Part shown: in pieces, positions 1 to 13,400 of the stretch
Layout of the letters: each line of letters opens with the position of its first letter
How positions within the stretch are numbered: the stretch's first letter is position 1
Assembly (NCBI RefSeq): GCF_964199755.1
Contig: NC_133910.1
Location: 6,160,501-6,224,500 of the forward strand
Length of the DNA stretch: 64,000 nt
DNA from: Larus michahellis
Taxonomy: Eukaryota > Chordata > Aves > Charadriiformes > Laridae
Direction of reading: 5' to 3'
The notes under the pieces: generated by a model
Database searches by the model: none
What the model was told of the DNA's origin: nothing
Seen by the model: only the letters and a program-made list of their open reading frames with translations
Position numbers and translations under genes: made by a program

Positions 1-3000
1 ATCTGTAAGAAGCTCACTGCATCATCCAGAGTGAAGGGATGTGTTTGGAAGGATGAGAACGGGCTTAAGAGCTCTGTGATTCATGGGATCAGCAACCCGT
101 CATCGGGGGCTGTCAGGTTGGCAACTCAGAGGACACACACATGCACACAAGGAATTCATAGGATAGATCAAGGGGGAGGCAGGAAAGCATGGAAAAGAAA
201 GGAAGAAACCAGCACAGATGGGGGCTGTACTGAAGATCCCCATCTTCAGTTATTGCCATCACTAGCTACCTCTGAGCAATTCCTGTGGTTGCCCCAAATG
301 CAGTTTTTCACTTTGGTTTTACGCTTTCCCTCTCCCTCTGCAGGGCTGTGCATCCAGTGTGTTTCTGTGGAGCTTCATTACAGGTTACATTCAGGCGCAT
401 ATGTCATCCCTCCGTCGCCCAGAGACCGTGCCAGATACCACCAGCTCCAACAAAGGGAAGGACAGCCACTGGACTACCGTGAACTACCCCACAGCAGCAG
501 GTAAGGATGGAGGAATAAAGTTGTTGAAAAGGACTGTTGACATCCTGAGACTGGCATGTCTGCAGGTTGGAGCATGGAGACCTCCCAGTTGGAATGGTTT
601 CATACAGGGAATGGTTTGAAGTTCCTATACAAGAAGTTTGGCAGGGAGCAGAAAGCTGTGCAGAGGAGAGATAAAATCGGGAATGCTTGGCACATGGAGA
701 GATGTAGAAAGGTTTTGGGACAAAAGAAGGAGTACGGAGAAGGGGTAGGAGGAAGGGAGTGATATATCATGCCACTGGAAGTATTGTTCACGCTCTGCAT
801 GCATCCAGAAAGGAGAACTCAGAAGTCAAAGCTTGGCTTTCCCACTCACCCTGCTTTTTGCTGGGTGAACTAGGAAGCTGGCCATGTGAACAGAGGAGTT
901 ACCAGTTCTCAGCTCTCCGTGAGGAGGAGCAGTGAGGAGGCACCCTGGACACCACAGGCCTCTGTTACGTGCTTAATGGTAAAGCTGACTGAAGCTAAAC
1001 TATTTCCATCATTAATAGCCTGTGAATTTATTTGCCTACATTTGCACCCAATCCATTTTTTCTGCTTGCCATCAAGGAGCCTCTCTAGCAGCAGGCGATC
1101 CAGCGGAGAGCGGTAACAGGATTGGAAGGAAGCAGCAGTCACCCAAGGTCAGCAGAAGCCTTTGGCTGCCTAGTGCCAGGGTGGCTCAGCAAAGGTCACC
1201 ACAAATGGGCAGAGACATGTGTTCGGCAAAGGGTTGGTCAGCATAAAGAAGAGGCCAGGCCCGAGCTGGGCTGGTCGGGAGGTTTCAAAGATGCATCTGG
1301 CACCCAGAAAGGGAAGGGATGCTGATGTCTGCACTTGGTCAAAAGGAGACAAAGCTCAGCAAAGGCGACCATCCAGCTGTGGCTGTCATGAGTGCTTTGC
1401 TTCATTTACAGCAGCTGTTAATTACACAAGGTTCATGTTGGAACAGCTGGCAAGGTTCTTCCTTCTGTCCTGCTTCTGCATGAGCTGGTTTGGTTGTGTT
1501 CTTCTCAGGATTTCAGTCCCAGGTTCTGGAAGGATTTATTAATTGACTGTTTGTCTCAAAGCCTCAAAGGTGACCCAAATCAGACTCAGGAGGTCCAAGA
1601 AGCAGGATGCTGGTCGTCTTATGTCTTCTTGTGTCCAGGCACCAGTTCTCATTGAGCTGTGAAACAATTTCTTTCCATTTGAAACCACCAATGCTGAAAC
1701 ACACACACAAAAATAGCAACTCTTGTGCTTGGATGTTTTCGTAGAAGGGTCCCTTTGTGAGACAAAGCCACTTTCAGTGGTCCCCAGTTTCAACTGATGT
1801 GTCTTTAAACTTGCCACTGATGGTGTGGGTCAAATCTCTCTCCTGATATTGCAGAAATCATCTGGTTTCCAAAATAGCGAGTGCTGGACGCTGTGCTGTA
1901 GCAAGGGCAGGATGAGAGAGGCATCAGCCCTGGTACCCTGGAGGCAGGAGGAGATGTTAGAGGAGGGCGAGCTCGTTCGAGAGCACACCCAGCTCTGTTG
2001 CTGCTATTTCCACCTAGGAAGTGGGGCTGCAGGTCCACACAGCGGGCTGGAAGGAGCCTAAGGAGTGCGAGAGGGGATGTCCTGTGATCCACAGCATCTC
2101 CTCTAGCTCCAGCTGTGGTGATCTGAGTGGCTGATAGATACAGGTTAGTTGTCCACTCTCTCACCTGGATATATTAACCCCTCAGGAGTTCAAAAACTCA
2201 TATAGATTCAGAAATTTGGAAGCTCAGGCTGGTCTCATCAAAGTTTTCAATGTTATTATCTCTGCTAGTCAGAAGCAGATTCCAAACACCCTCAGGAATT
2301 CACCTTTAATAAACAGTCGTGGGGTGAAGGGGTGGAGAGCATCCAGCAAGGCCCCTGTTATTATATTTTCCCCTTGTTCAGCGCCGCTCTCACTCAAATA
2401 TCTCTGAGCCGTAGGGGGCTGCTGGTGGTGATGGGGATCTTATTGCAATTCATTTCTCATCCAAATTAAAATCAGCGCACTGGGTTCACCTTGCCGTGCT
2501 GACTGAGTGCCTGTGCCGGAGCAGAGTAAGGCCAGTGGTCCTTGGCAGTGACAAAGGTGGGAGGTGGACACCGCAGACTCACTACCTGAGAAGATGAAGG
2601 ATCACTGAGCTATTGCAAAATTAAAGCCAGCCCACATTACCCCCTCCTGTTTCCACTGAAGTCAACAGTCAAGCTTTGAAAGCAGCAAGATTGCCTTCAG
2701 GCCACAGGCTTCTGCAGATGCGATGTAGCAAGTGTCATCTACATCTGCAGAAGGTTGAAGCAAAAAAAAAAAGTACTAGTCCTATGTCAACTGGCAATAG
2801 GAAAGGCCACCTGAGAGCCAGAGCTAGGCTGGGCCCCTGAGATGTTGGTCAAACCACTTTCCTCCTGGCAACAACCATCCTCTGGGACCTGGGTCTGCTC
2901 CGGGTCTCCCCTCAGACTCTGCAGTCCCTCCTCCAGCAGTCTGTACGAGAAGCAGCAGTTCTCAAGCTTATTCCCAAAGCTTGTATCATCATCATCCTCT

Positions 3001-6000
3001 ATCACAGAGGAATACAGCCTCGGCATCTTCTCCGGGAAGGAGTCAGTAGCGGGGCTCCTCTTCACTGCTGCTCAGAAATCTAAATTACAAATGCTTCCTT
3101 TTGAAATCTCCTTTCACTTGGGAGTAGAGGCATGGGCTCCAGGGCTTATTTTATGTTTTACTATTTTATTCCCATTCTTTCTTTCTTGTCTTCAAAAGGT
3201 GCTTCTCACAATGCAGAGGGAGGATCTATTTCTTAGTTTAAGAGGGAAAAAGGTAAATGTGGAACAATACTTGACAAAATAAGCCTATAAGGGAAAATCT
3301 TCCAGCAGTTTTGCTTTTTATTGCAAGTTGTTATATACACCCCCTGCTCTGACATTATTTTATAATCTAAAATACTGCCACGCGGTAAAAAAAGTTAAAT
3401 ACAAATATGTTATTACCTCTTTGCCTGGCTTAATGATGGACACCTTGGGTAGGTTTACCCACAAGGTGTAAGCAGCTGGTGTCCCTGTTGCCTTCAACAA
3501 CTGCTCTTGTCCCCTGCTCTGATTCTGTCACCTCATTTCTACATGCTGCGGCATCTATCTACTTGGCCAAGAGCCGGGAGCCTCCCAACTGAGGGAGGAA
3601 TTTGAGCCTATGAAGCTATTTATTGTCATATATATACAACCTCTGAGATCAATTTCATTTCTTGTTTTTATTGACCCATTTCGCGCTTCTGAAGTCAATT
3701 TTCAAAGCCGGTTAGGGGCAGGTGTCCTCCCGTGTCCTTGTTAAATCGCCACAGTCTTTGGAGATCCCAAAGAGCCAACCGAGCAGCATCGCTTTACGTC
3801 CAGGGCTCCAACTCCTGGTGTCAGCTGCTGCACACCTCTTCCCTGGAGCCCAGGAGAGGGACAGCCTTGGAGCCTCACAGGGAAAAGCTGTGAGAGGCAG
3901 AGAGGAGGGGGAAGGACTGGAAGAGACTCAAGAAAAAGGAATGAAAATAAGAGAATAGCAGGAGAACGTGATTTGCCATGACAGGTCAGGATGGAAAAGA
4001 GTAAGACAGAAGAACCGGAGGATAAGATGGTGTTAACACAAAAAGGATGGTGGGGGGAGATGGAGGTGGAAGAGCAAAGGTTTGTGGGAAGAAAAGAGAA
4101 AAGACAGAAGACAAAAAGAAAATAATTGAAAACTGAGTCTGAGAAAGACAAAGAAAGAAGGAAAAATATAGCAAAGAGAGTTTGTATTTGGTGGATAAGC
4201 ATTCTGGGTCTGTGTGGTAGAGGCTTTTCTCACTCCATACAGGAGTGTCAGCCCTATTGATGGTGGCCTGCTAAGAGGACACTACAACAAGAATGGAGCG
4301 GTCCCCACCAAAAGGGTGTATTTCTTCCAAGGGTGGGCTCCTCTTTTCCAGGGCAATCCAGGGGACTGCTCTGAGTGTGCATGAGATTCATCTTGGGCTT
4401 TTCTACACTGCCAGTCACACTCCTGCCTCAGGGCAAATACCTTTCGTCCGCCTTTGGGTCTTACCAGCCACGGCCACGTGATTTATCATCATAAGGCTCG
4501 GCCCTGCAAACTGCTGGCCCACTTGCCTTTGCTCAAGGCAAAGTGCTTCACCGTGTATTCAGAGCTAAGGAGATGCTTAAGTACTGCACAGAATTGGGGA
4601 CAACTTGCCCAGTACCTCCCAGGATCGGTCCCTACCAAAGCAACGCCTTCAGTTTTCACGTACTAGCTTGCGGTAGCTATTTTTCTGTTAGAGACATTGT
4701 GGATCTCACAAGTAAAACAACAACGTAATTGAGGAAGCAGCAGGGATGGAGGGAGAGGCTTTAAAAACTTGTAGCTAAATTCTGCCATTGTTACCCTGTT
4801 ACTGAGGCAAAACTGTCAGGAAGCTTCTGAGGAAAGTACATCAACCTATTTCACCGTCTTTTAGCAGAATTGGATCCGTGGATACACTCATTCCGGGACC
4901 TTGAGAGCTTGAAGCCAGCTGGGGCTGGGCAGAGACTACAGCCTTCTCCTGCTTCCGCACTTGGAATCCCGACCTTCCACCCCGGAACTGCTGAAGTATG
5001 CTCTCCACACCTCTGAGCTCCCCACTGCCAGAAGCCTCTTTGGATTTCCAGTGTGCCTGGAAGGAAGGAACGTAAGTTTACTAAACGGATCTCTTAATCA
5101 CTGCCGTTTTAGTCCTTTGTAGACACAACAATGGTTTTTTTTTTGCAGACAAATGGAATTCCAGACGTGAATTCTCCCTTCCTCTGATCACATCCCTATT
5201 GAGAAACCTTGTTTGTTGAGATGATGATAGATTTTTTTTTTTTATAAAGTGTACTTCCTTTGATATTTTTATATTCAACAAGGTGAAAAAGCCAGTCAAA
5301 AAATGTTTTATTTCTGTGAAGAGAAAAAAAATAATGTGTATACCAGGTTTTGATGCCTCCTTGACTAAACATACCCAGAGTATGCTCAGAAGGGTGCGAG
5401 CCCAGGACATGTCTTGATAGATCAGGCTGTAACCTGCTTCCAGTTTGGGCTTTTGCCTGTCACCAGTGGTGGGTGCAGACTAAGAATGATGAGCAGAAGA
5501 GACTCATGTTTCCGGTGCAATGCTGGTGCAGCCGTATTCATGATGGCATTAGTGTTGCCCCTAGTTCCCAGCTGGTCAAGATTATGGTGCACCCAATATG
5601 AAATATCATAGTGAGACTGAACCTGAATGGATAAAGTCTATTTTACTTTCCATGTTAAACTATCGTGACACATTCAGGGCCCGGGGCGCAGAAGTAACCC
5701 ATCTTTCTACTCACGGTGAAGCTCACAGGATTTAATCCTGTTCACTTTTGGCCTGGTGACCCCATACACCCCTTCTGAGCGAGCTGCCTGTAGATTTATC
5801 GTGGTTCACCTGGGATTGCGGACAAACAACTGGTATCGATATTTTCTCCTTGCTATTAATTGTCCTGGGGTAGGTCTCACCATGAGGGAATAGCTCTGCC
5901 TATGAGAAAGTGATCGTTGAAGAAAAAACTGAAATGAAATAGCAGGAACTCAGCAGCTGCAGTGACATTCCCTGCACGCCATGCATGAGAAGGAAAGGTA

Positions 6001-6184
6001 TGGATTGAAAGCGGATCCCTGCTTTTCATCCGTGCTTCCTACATCTAGGGAACATTTTCCCAGATTTGTGATACAAAAGAAATGCAAACAAGTCCCACCG
6101 TCCTCTGCTTCCTCCCCAGCTGGATTAAAATTGTGCATTCAGAAAGCACGCCGAAATGGATTCCATTTAATGAATTCTGTTTGA
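1..6184. other. Intergenic sequence, no gene recognised
   Basis: Short open frames occur on both strands but none shows a domain, codon pattern or family resemblance. The only compositional feature is the purine-rich block at 3895-4175. A/T runs occur at about 2761, 5136 and 5232. Confidence 0.75.
3895..4175 (+). repeat. Purine-rich block (about 280 bp)
   Basis: The plus strand is mostly A and G (for example GAGGCAGAGAGGAGGGGGAAGG, and later AAGAAAAGAGAAAAGAC). Open frames read on the opposite strand (Phe/Ser/Leu/Pro-rich) are composition artefacts. Confidence 0.7.
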
Positions 6185-6385
6185 AAGTTGGAAGGAGGTT
6201 TGCAGCCAGCAGAGGAGGGAAGCTCTGGAACAGCCTGCAGCAGGAGGAGTGGGTGGCAAGCAGCAGCCTGACTAGTTTCATGATGAAGCTTGATCAGTTT
6301 TCGAGTGGGATTATGTGGTGCGGTTGCCTGAGATAGCAGGGGACTGGATGCAGTGACCTTTGAGATCTCTGTCCATCACGTGTTC
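6185..6385 (+). mobile_element. Probable ancient CR1/L3-like fragment
   Basis: The segment includes GGGAAGCTCTGGAACAGCCTGC, GATGAAGCTTGATCAGTTTT, GGGATTATGTGGTGCGG and GGACTGGATGCAGTGACC. Their order matches the 3' part of old amniote CR1 families (…GGAACAGCCT…AAGCTTGATAAGTTT…GACTGGAT…GACC). It is much diverged and the ends are approximate. Confidence 0.55.
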
Positions 6386-7060
6386 TTCAACTGCAACGAA
6401 GTCACGGCATATAACAGACATAGTTTAATTTTTTTCATGGACGCTACTTTAGTTTACACCAGCTGAGAATCTGCCCTGGTGTGGCCAAAGTCAAGGCTGG
6501 CAACCTTTAATCCGTGTAATGTGTGATAACACTTCAGTCCTGTCTGCCCACACCTGGCTTCCTGATAATACCGGTGATGCCTTTATTCTCCAGTGTCTTT
6601 TTATATTGTAGAGATGTTAGCAATGGCCTGTCTGGTGGGCACATTCAAATATATATTTTTCCCTTTGTCTGGTAATAAAAGATACCTTGAAAGAGCAAGG
6701 ATGGTGGTGAGAGTGTCATGTGGGGTCACAAGGCACAGGCGTTCCACAAAAGGGAGGAAAATAACAATGAGAAAATACCACAAAACACTTTCCAGAAATA
6801 ACAGCCTAATTAATACAGCTTTTGTTTGCTCCGTGGCTGAACCTCCTTTTCCTATGCTTGGGAGTGAGCACGGGGGAACATTAGAGGGAACTCGACTTTG
6901 TTTCTAAGCTTTAGCCCTAACAACCTGCTTTGATAGAGAAATGTGTATGAAATCAGGGGGACAGATACACAGCGTGTGAACTCCGGGTTGTGTCAGAGCT
7001 AACCGGCGCAACATGAACGTGGGATATAGAGTACTAACAATGTACTGCCTATTTTTTTTC

Positions 7061-7092
7061 GTGTATATATATATATATATATGTGTGTGTGT
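7061..7092 (+). repeat. (TA)n/(TG)n compound microsatellite
   Basis: GTG, then about nine TA units, then five TG units. It is a typical compound dinucleotide repeat in the intergenic region. Confidence 0.95.
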
Positions 7093-7274
7093 CACAGAGG
7101 GACAGCGTGCCCCCAATCAAAGTGCTAGATGGGCTACAAACACAGAACAAAAAAGACGACCCGCCGAAGCTTACAATTCAACTAAGTAATGACACAGAAA
7201 AATAATACCAGGAAAAAATATTTGGCAAATAAATCCAAAGAATTAATGATCTCGGTTGTAGGAGGATAACTCAC

Positions 7275-7330
7275 AGAAAGGCAAAATGAGCCTAATAAAC
7301 TAGAAAGAAGCAAAATTAGCCTAATAAACC
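7275..7330 (+). repeat. Tandem duplication, about 28-bp unit
   Basis: Two copies of AGAAAG-GCAAAATGAGCCTAATAAAC and AGAAAGAAGCAAAATTAGCCTAATAAAC stand side by side with a few differences. Confidence 0.85.
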
Positions 7331-9817
7331 TTTGGCTAGAAGTTAATCATTGCAGTGCACAGGTGCAGTGTAACTTCCCTCTGGGTGACCCCGAGCACGG
7401 AGAGTGACTGAGTGTGGATGTACCGCTCTGGACATGTCAGAGTTGGGGAAGAAAGTGGGAACCGAGGGTTTGTTTCATTCCTGTATGGAATTTTTGCAAC
7501 CCATCGCTCATGAGATGACAGATGTCTCGGCGTGTACCCTGTCCGTTCCTGACAGGAGACTGACACCGGCGTTGTAGATCTAGCTGTGAAGCTTTGTTAG
7601 ACTTCCAGCTCTGTAGGGCTTTTTTCCCAGTTTCTGTGGCCAGCCAAAACGGCATCTGTTGTGCTGGTGTTTTCTCTCGCGAGGTCTCTAGATCTGCTGT
7701 GCATGCACTGCTAGCGTAAACCGGCACTGCTGGACTCATCCCTATGCATCTGCGGATACCAAAAGAAGGAACTGGTTTAATAACCCCGTGAAATAAATTT
7801 GTCCAAGCTGCACAGGAAAGCAAGCCCAGCTGGACATTTTTGGGATGAACTGATCAAGGGTACAAAAGTTCATGGTTTCTCTTCCTGCCCCCGAGCAGCA
7901 CCTCAACATTTGACATGGGGATGGCATCGAGATGTCCCCGGACAGATGTCTTGCTCTTGCCGGCACGCACAATAGCATGTTTTCTGTGCATCCCTGCTGC
8001 TAGTGAGGAAAGACTTGAAGTGCTGCCTAAAACTCCACTTTTAAGAAACCTCAGCAGCTGCCCAAGGACACTAGTTCGCTTAATTGCTGTATCAGTACCT
8101 TCCAAGATACTCACTATCTCAATATCGGCCCTAGCGAAACGTGTATTATCCATTTGTCCTTGAAACCAGCCATCCCCTTGCGAAGTGATTAAGGTAGTCT
8201 TGCGCCGGGTGAACTGTGCACATCTTTTTTTTTTTCTCCAGCTCCCCCCAAAACATATCATCCCCCCTGCCTTCCTACTAGTCACGACAGAGCTCCTTCC
8301 TTGCAATTTATTATGTTTGCGCTCATTTATTTTCCTTCAGACAGTCTTTGAGACAACTGCGTCCAGTGACCTCTGGCAAAGGAATGGGAATAGTGCACAC
8401 TTTTATCCTGGCACTAGGCAGCAGTGGTGACAAATCGGTTTATTTTCTGCCTGACACTGGGAGTTGTGAGGAGGGAAAGGGGGGGTTTATTACCCTGGAC
8501 TTAGGCGTCTGAAATACGCTTTGTAATCTCTCCTCTCTGATGTTACTTAAAATACGTATTTGGGCTTGTCTGTTACTATCTGGGAATGCGGAAAGTTTTG
8601 CCTGAATGGATGGAAACTTCTGGTGGGAAATAAACTTGTTATCGTGATATGCTGGGATTTTTTTTTATTATTTCAACAGCTAAATATACATGGTCGGTTG
8701 TGCATGGATGTATTCAGCTATGCTAGGAAAAGGAACAGCAGACACATGCACAACCACACTTTCCAGCACGAAAATATCCAGCCGTTTACCAGCGAAAAGA
8801 GATTAGGAGGTGTGCGCAGCCACAAGCACTTCTCAAAGCCTGGGGGAACATTCTGGAAAGAAGGTACTTTTCCCACTTCACTCCTCCTAAAGCGAGCAGA
8901 AATAGCCCAGCAGATGGGGGACTCTGGGCGATTCTCCTAAGTGCAAAGTGATAATAACGCTGATTTTGGTTTCATTATTGCGTGTTTTGCTAGCACCCCT
9001 CCTGCCCCCCCCCAGCGCACATTCCCCCACGCGCCTTTGGGGGGTGCCCAGCAGGATGGCACAGGAGCTAAAGCAATGGAGATAACTTGTGTGGAGTTCG
9101 AAATACTGACGCCTTTTGCAAAGCCTGTAAGATCTACTGGCGGAAAGCGCTCCCTAACAGCTGGGTGTCGTTGCCTTTATTATATTCCTCATTGATTTAA
9201 AAATCAAGGAGAGGTTATAGCACTTGAGGACTTTTCCGTAAGTCCGCATCGCCATTCCTGAAAGGATACTTGTATGTTTGACTGTTCATCTGCCGTTCTG
9301 GCTGGGCTACTTGCCGTTGTTCTGAGGATGACCCACGCAGCATACCGTTCATCACAGTTCAGCGCACCATCAGGACGGCGTTTTCCCTGTTCCCGTGTTG
9401 CTGCTCCTGACCTCAAAGGGACGATCTCGATGCGGCCCCCTCAGAAAAACCGCCTTTTGTGTTCCCTCCTCCGCTTTCTTTTTTGTGGCTGATGTTATCT
9501 TGTGTTATCTTAATTACACGCTTTAAGGATGCCTGCTGCACAGATCATTGATGGAGTTTGATGTTTGTTAATATCACGTTGCGTTATGAAAATCTGGTAC
9601 ATTAAGACCTTGGTGTCTTTCCAAATTATTCTGAAGATATAAAAAACTTAATAAGCAATCCACTTTAACTAATGCAGACTAATAGGTTGAGAAGGGAGGG
9701 GGGGGGAGTTTGGGAACGTGTTTGTTTGAGGGGCTGTAAGTAAAACGATTTAAAGAGCCCTTGATCAGGACTTGCTATTCAAGGTCAAGATTTAGTGTCA
9801 AAATTCGGGTTAGTACT

Positions 9818-9829
9818 GGGGGGGGGGGG
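9818..9829 (+). repeat. 12-G homopolymer
   Basis: A run of G, preceded by another nine-G run about 115 bp upstream. Confidence 0.85.
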
Positions 9830-10080
9830 TAGTAGGTATCAATTTGTGGTCAAATCAAGTCAACCTACACGCTTGTATTTAATTTTTCCCCAACCAGCAA
9901 TTTGTCTTTAAACGCAAACACTTAGCTAAATCAGGTGCAGATGGTTGTTTTTATCAAATGAATGCTGTTTTATCACTTTAAAAGCTTTTGTTTTTAGTCA
10001 AGTGAAGGAAGTGGGCAGCACTCCCTTGTTTTTGAAAGAAGAAGAGCATATGCTTTTTAATTTGAAATGTAGCACTAATA

Positions 10081-10130
10081 GCATTATCCACAGGAGGATA
10101 GGCTGTGCTATTGTGGATTGTGGATAATGC
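10081..10130 (+). repeat. Perfect 12-bp inverted repeat (hairpin)
   Basis: GCATTATCCACA at 10081-10092 pairs exactly with TGTGGATAATGC at 10119-10130 across a 26-nt loop. An inner ATAG/CTAT pairing is possible in the loop. No flanking transposase or target duplication is seen. Confidence 0.85.
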
Positions 10131-10440
10131 ATTTATGCTCAAATATCCTTTATTCCCTCCTGAGTGAAAGAATTTAACAGCATATTGTATTACCATGCCA
10201 TGGAGAATATCGTTTACTCCAAGAGTGACTTTTTTGATGGTATCAACTCTGGTTTTGTTTTTGTTTTGTTAATTTTTAGGGAAATTCTTGATGAATTTGC
10301 AATGTTCCTATAACACTGTGTTGAAAAAAAACAAACCCCAACCTACCATGAACAACGAAAAAGTACTGTCGAGGGGAGATCTGGAGATAATGCAGACAAG
10401 AGCCAGAGACAGTTTCAAAAATAGCTTTACTGACACGTCC

Positions 10441-10466
10441 TTTTTTTTTTTTTTTCCCCCCCCCCC
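10441..10466 (+). repeat. T15-C11 pyrimidine tract
   Basis: Fifteen T followed directly by eleven C. Such tracts can adopt triplex (H-DNA) structure in principle. It is downstream of BRINP1. Confidence 0.9.
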
Positions 10467-13400
10467 TGCATTTCTCAGTCTCTGCTCTCTTCTCACCAGA
10501 AGTTGGTGCTCATGCTACAACGGTGCCAAGCTGGGGATGCAACGAGAGAGAAGCAGGCTTGAGACAAGCCAACTCAGTCCACTTGTGACTTTCTGTAGCA
10601 GACTCCTTTTCCCCAGGGCGGTAAGACAAATGGTTTAATAACCCAGAATGCTGTGCTCTTTGCTTCAGCAAAGTTGACTCTCTGCATTCAACCTTATTCA
10701 CAGGTATCTCCAACAACCTCCTGGGAAAATGCTGAACAAACGGAGATCACGGCTTGGAGGCCCGGGGCTGGCCTTGCATTGTTTGCTTTTTATTGTGAGG
10801 CTTATCTTGCTGTGTCATATGGTTAAAAACTGGAGCCTTGGCTCCAAGATAGCGGTGAGAAGGCAAGAAAAGCTCGTGCGCATTTGTCTTCAGGTCAGTT
10901 TTATAAATGAATGTACTGATGCCGCCCTCAACAAAAATGCAAGGGAGAAACTATGAGCAAGAGAGAACAAGTCCTAACTTCTTTTCTGTCGTGTGTTTTT
11001 CTGGAAATGAAAAAATTTGAACACTGCTTGCAAGCTCTCTCACCAGAGAACTGGCTGCACTCCAACAACCGTGTGAAGTGCTGGACTTCCACTCCGGGAC
11101 GGCGAGCACGGCTGTAGCTAGCCTAGCTGGAGGTACATTCGGAAAACGAAACCAGGTTTTATACTCAGTTCCCATCTGTCCCAGGATCTTGGGATGTCCT
11201 AGTAGTGTCAGGGACAGAAAGCCAAGTCTGTTAGAGATATCGAAATAGAATCAGGTGACGAAGGATGAGAAGCTCAGGAGGCTCCACAGGGTGCAATGTC
11301 CAAGTGGGGTGGCAAAGGAGAGGGAAGAGGTTTTTGAAAGCAAGCTGGACTCTAAGCGCTTACCCACCACTTAGTAGGAAGAAACACGAAAAGAATTCCT
11401 GCTGTTTCCCAGGAGAATTCACTGAGGCCACAGCTTGAACCTGAGCTGACTCACCGATGGGCAGCAATTACTTCAGACCTGTTTCGGACAAGACAGAAGG
11501 TCCATCCTGCAGCTCCACTCACAGGATCACAGAGCAGCGGTGGTGTGGTGTTCATCGCAGTGCTTTATTGTGAAGCGTGGTAATATCTGGGTCTTCTTCA
11601 GCAACATGAAGATTACTTTTACTCAGTTTTAGCCATGTAAAAGTGTAGATGTCTAAGCCAGTGATCTAACCCTTCTCTACAGGCTGTGAAGAGAACGGGA
11701 GACATCTCCAGAGAGTGAGTCACTTCTTCCTATGTACAGTGTCTAAAGTGGGTGGGATGATTCATCCTCCAAAGGTAACAGTCTCTCTTTCTATGGCTTA
11801 CATGACTAGTTTCAACTGAAAGCCTAACTTTTTGGTGTCAGAAATTAGCCATCTTCACTGTTACCCACATTTGTCTCAAGTTATTTTCAAAATGCAGAGC
11901 GAGGTGAGAAGGCTTACTTCTCAGTAGATGGCCCCTTCAAAGGAGCGTTTTGTGCTTTCTCCTGGGATCTGCACATCTTGGTCCTTCGGAAATGGCACTG
12001 AAATGGTTTGCTCAAGTTTCATGGAGTCAGAGAAAATAAAGTCTGTTGGAAACATAAAGAGAAGCCACTTGACCCATCCCAAATCCACAGGCAGAAGGCT
12101 GCGGTTAAGTTTTGTTTTCCTTAATGTTTCCTCCTTTCAACAATATCTTCCAAGTCAGTAAGAAAATTTCAGTTGTCTTCAATGGGCTTTCATCCAAGCC
12201 TGCAGAGAGAGCAATAGAGAAAATTCAGTTGCAGAGGCAAATCAAAAGAGGGGAAAGGTAATGACACGAGAGAGCTAAAAGACGTAATCGTGAGAGGGGG
12301 GAGAGAGGGAAACAAAGAGAGGTGCTTTAAAGATTGAGAACTGCAGGAACACAGAGACATCGCTCGGTGGAGAGGAGATCTGGGCAAGGGGAGAGGGACA
12401 AACTCATACCCTTGAAATACGCATCTCTCCAACACTGCGGCATCACTTCCATTTGAAAATGCCTAACTGCTCTTCAGTTTAATCATTGCTGCACTTCTGG
12501 GTATAAGACGAATAATTAAGCCTGGGAGTAGAATACAGCAAGTGTTAATAGGGCAGAAGGTACTGCAAAGTCCTTATGAAAAGCTGCGCTTGCAGCACAA
12601 AGTGGCTGCTGTTCTCTGCATCCCCAATCACAAAGTGAGGAGCGTGAAAGTACTAAATTAAATGAAGTGCGTCTGTATCCATTCCGCTGGACTTTTTTTC
12701 CCCTGCGTTTGATAACTGTTGCTTGCTAAATAATACCCCATCTCTAGCGAAGGAGGAAAAATATAATTCTAAATCTCCCTTCCAAATCAAACCAAGGACG
12801 GACATCCTGCACGGCCTTCCGAGCCTACCCCTGCGGACTCCCACAAGCTTAGTCTTCTCCCTTACATAAGTCAATATTTAAAGAAAATGTCTGGTGCCTT
12901 AGAGACGATTCAGTCTGAAGCGGCACTGTTGTGGAGCTCGTCCTCTTTGATGAGTTCAAGATTGCTTCCTGTTGCTTTCAGACAAAAAAAAAATGAAGAA
13001 ATAAATACCCACTTCAGACCACGAGAGGCAACAATTAAACAATGTCTGAGACAACACTGGGCCAGCTACGCTGCCCAGACACCTTGAAGTGCTGGAGTTT
13101 GCACATAGCTAGCTATGCGAGAGAAGACGCAGCAAGGAAATGCTGGAACTGGAACAAGATGCAGCCGTTTATCCACGTACGACGCAAGTTACTGCAGTTT
13201 GCTGCTCTGTCTGCTGTTTCCCCCTCGATCTTAAGTGTCTCTCCTCCCCAGAGCACACTTCTTCCTCCGACTGTGGACCACCAGGACAAAACAGAAGCGG
13301 CTCAAAAGGGAGCAGTTCGCATTTGAAGCATCCGAAACCTGTTTGTGGACGGCGTGCAAGGAGCGGTGTTCATTCCTGCGGGAGATCAGACTGGGCGTCA

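Noticed and set aside
31-504. 157-residue plus-strand open frame at the left edge
   Set aside because: No domain, motif or splice context; composition looks random.
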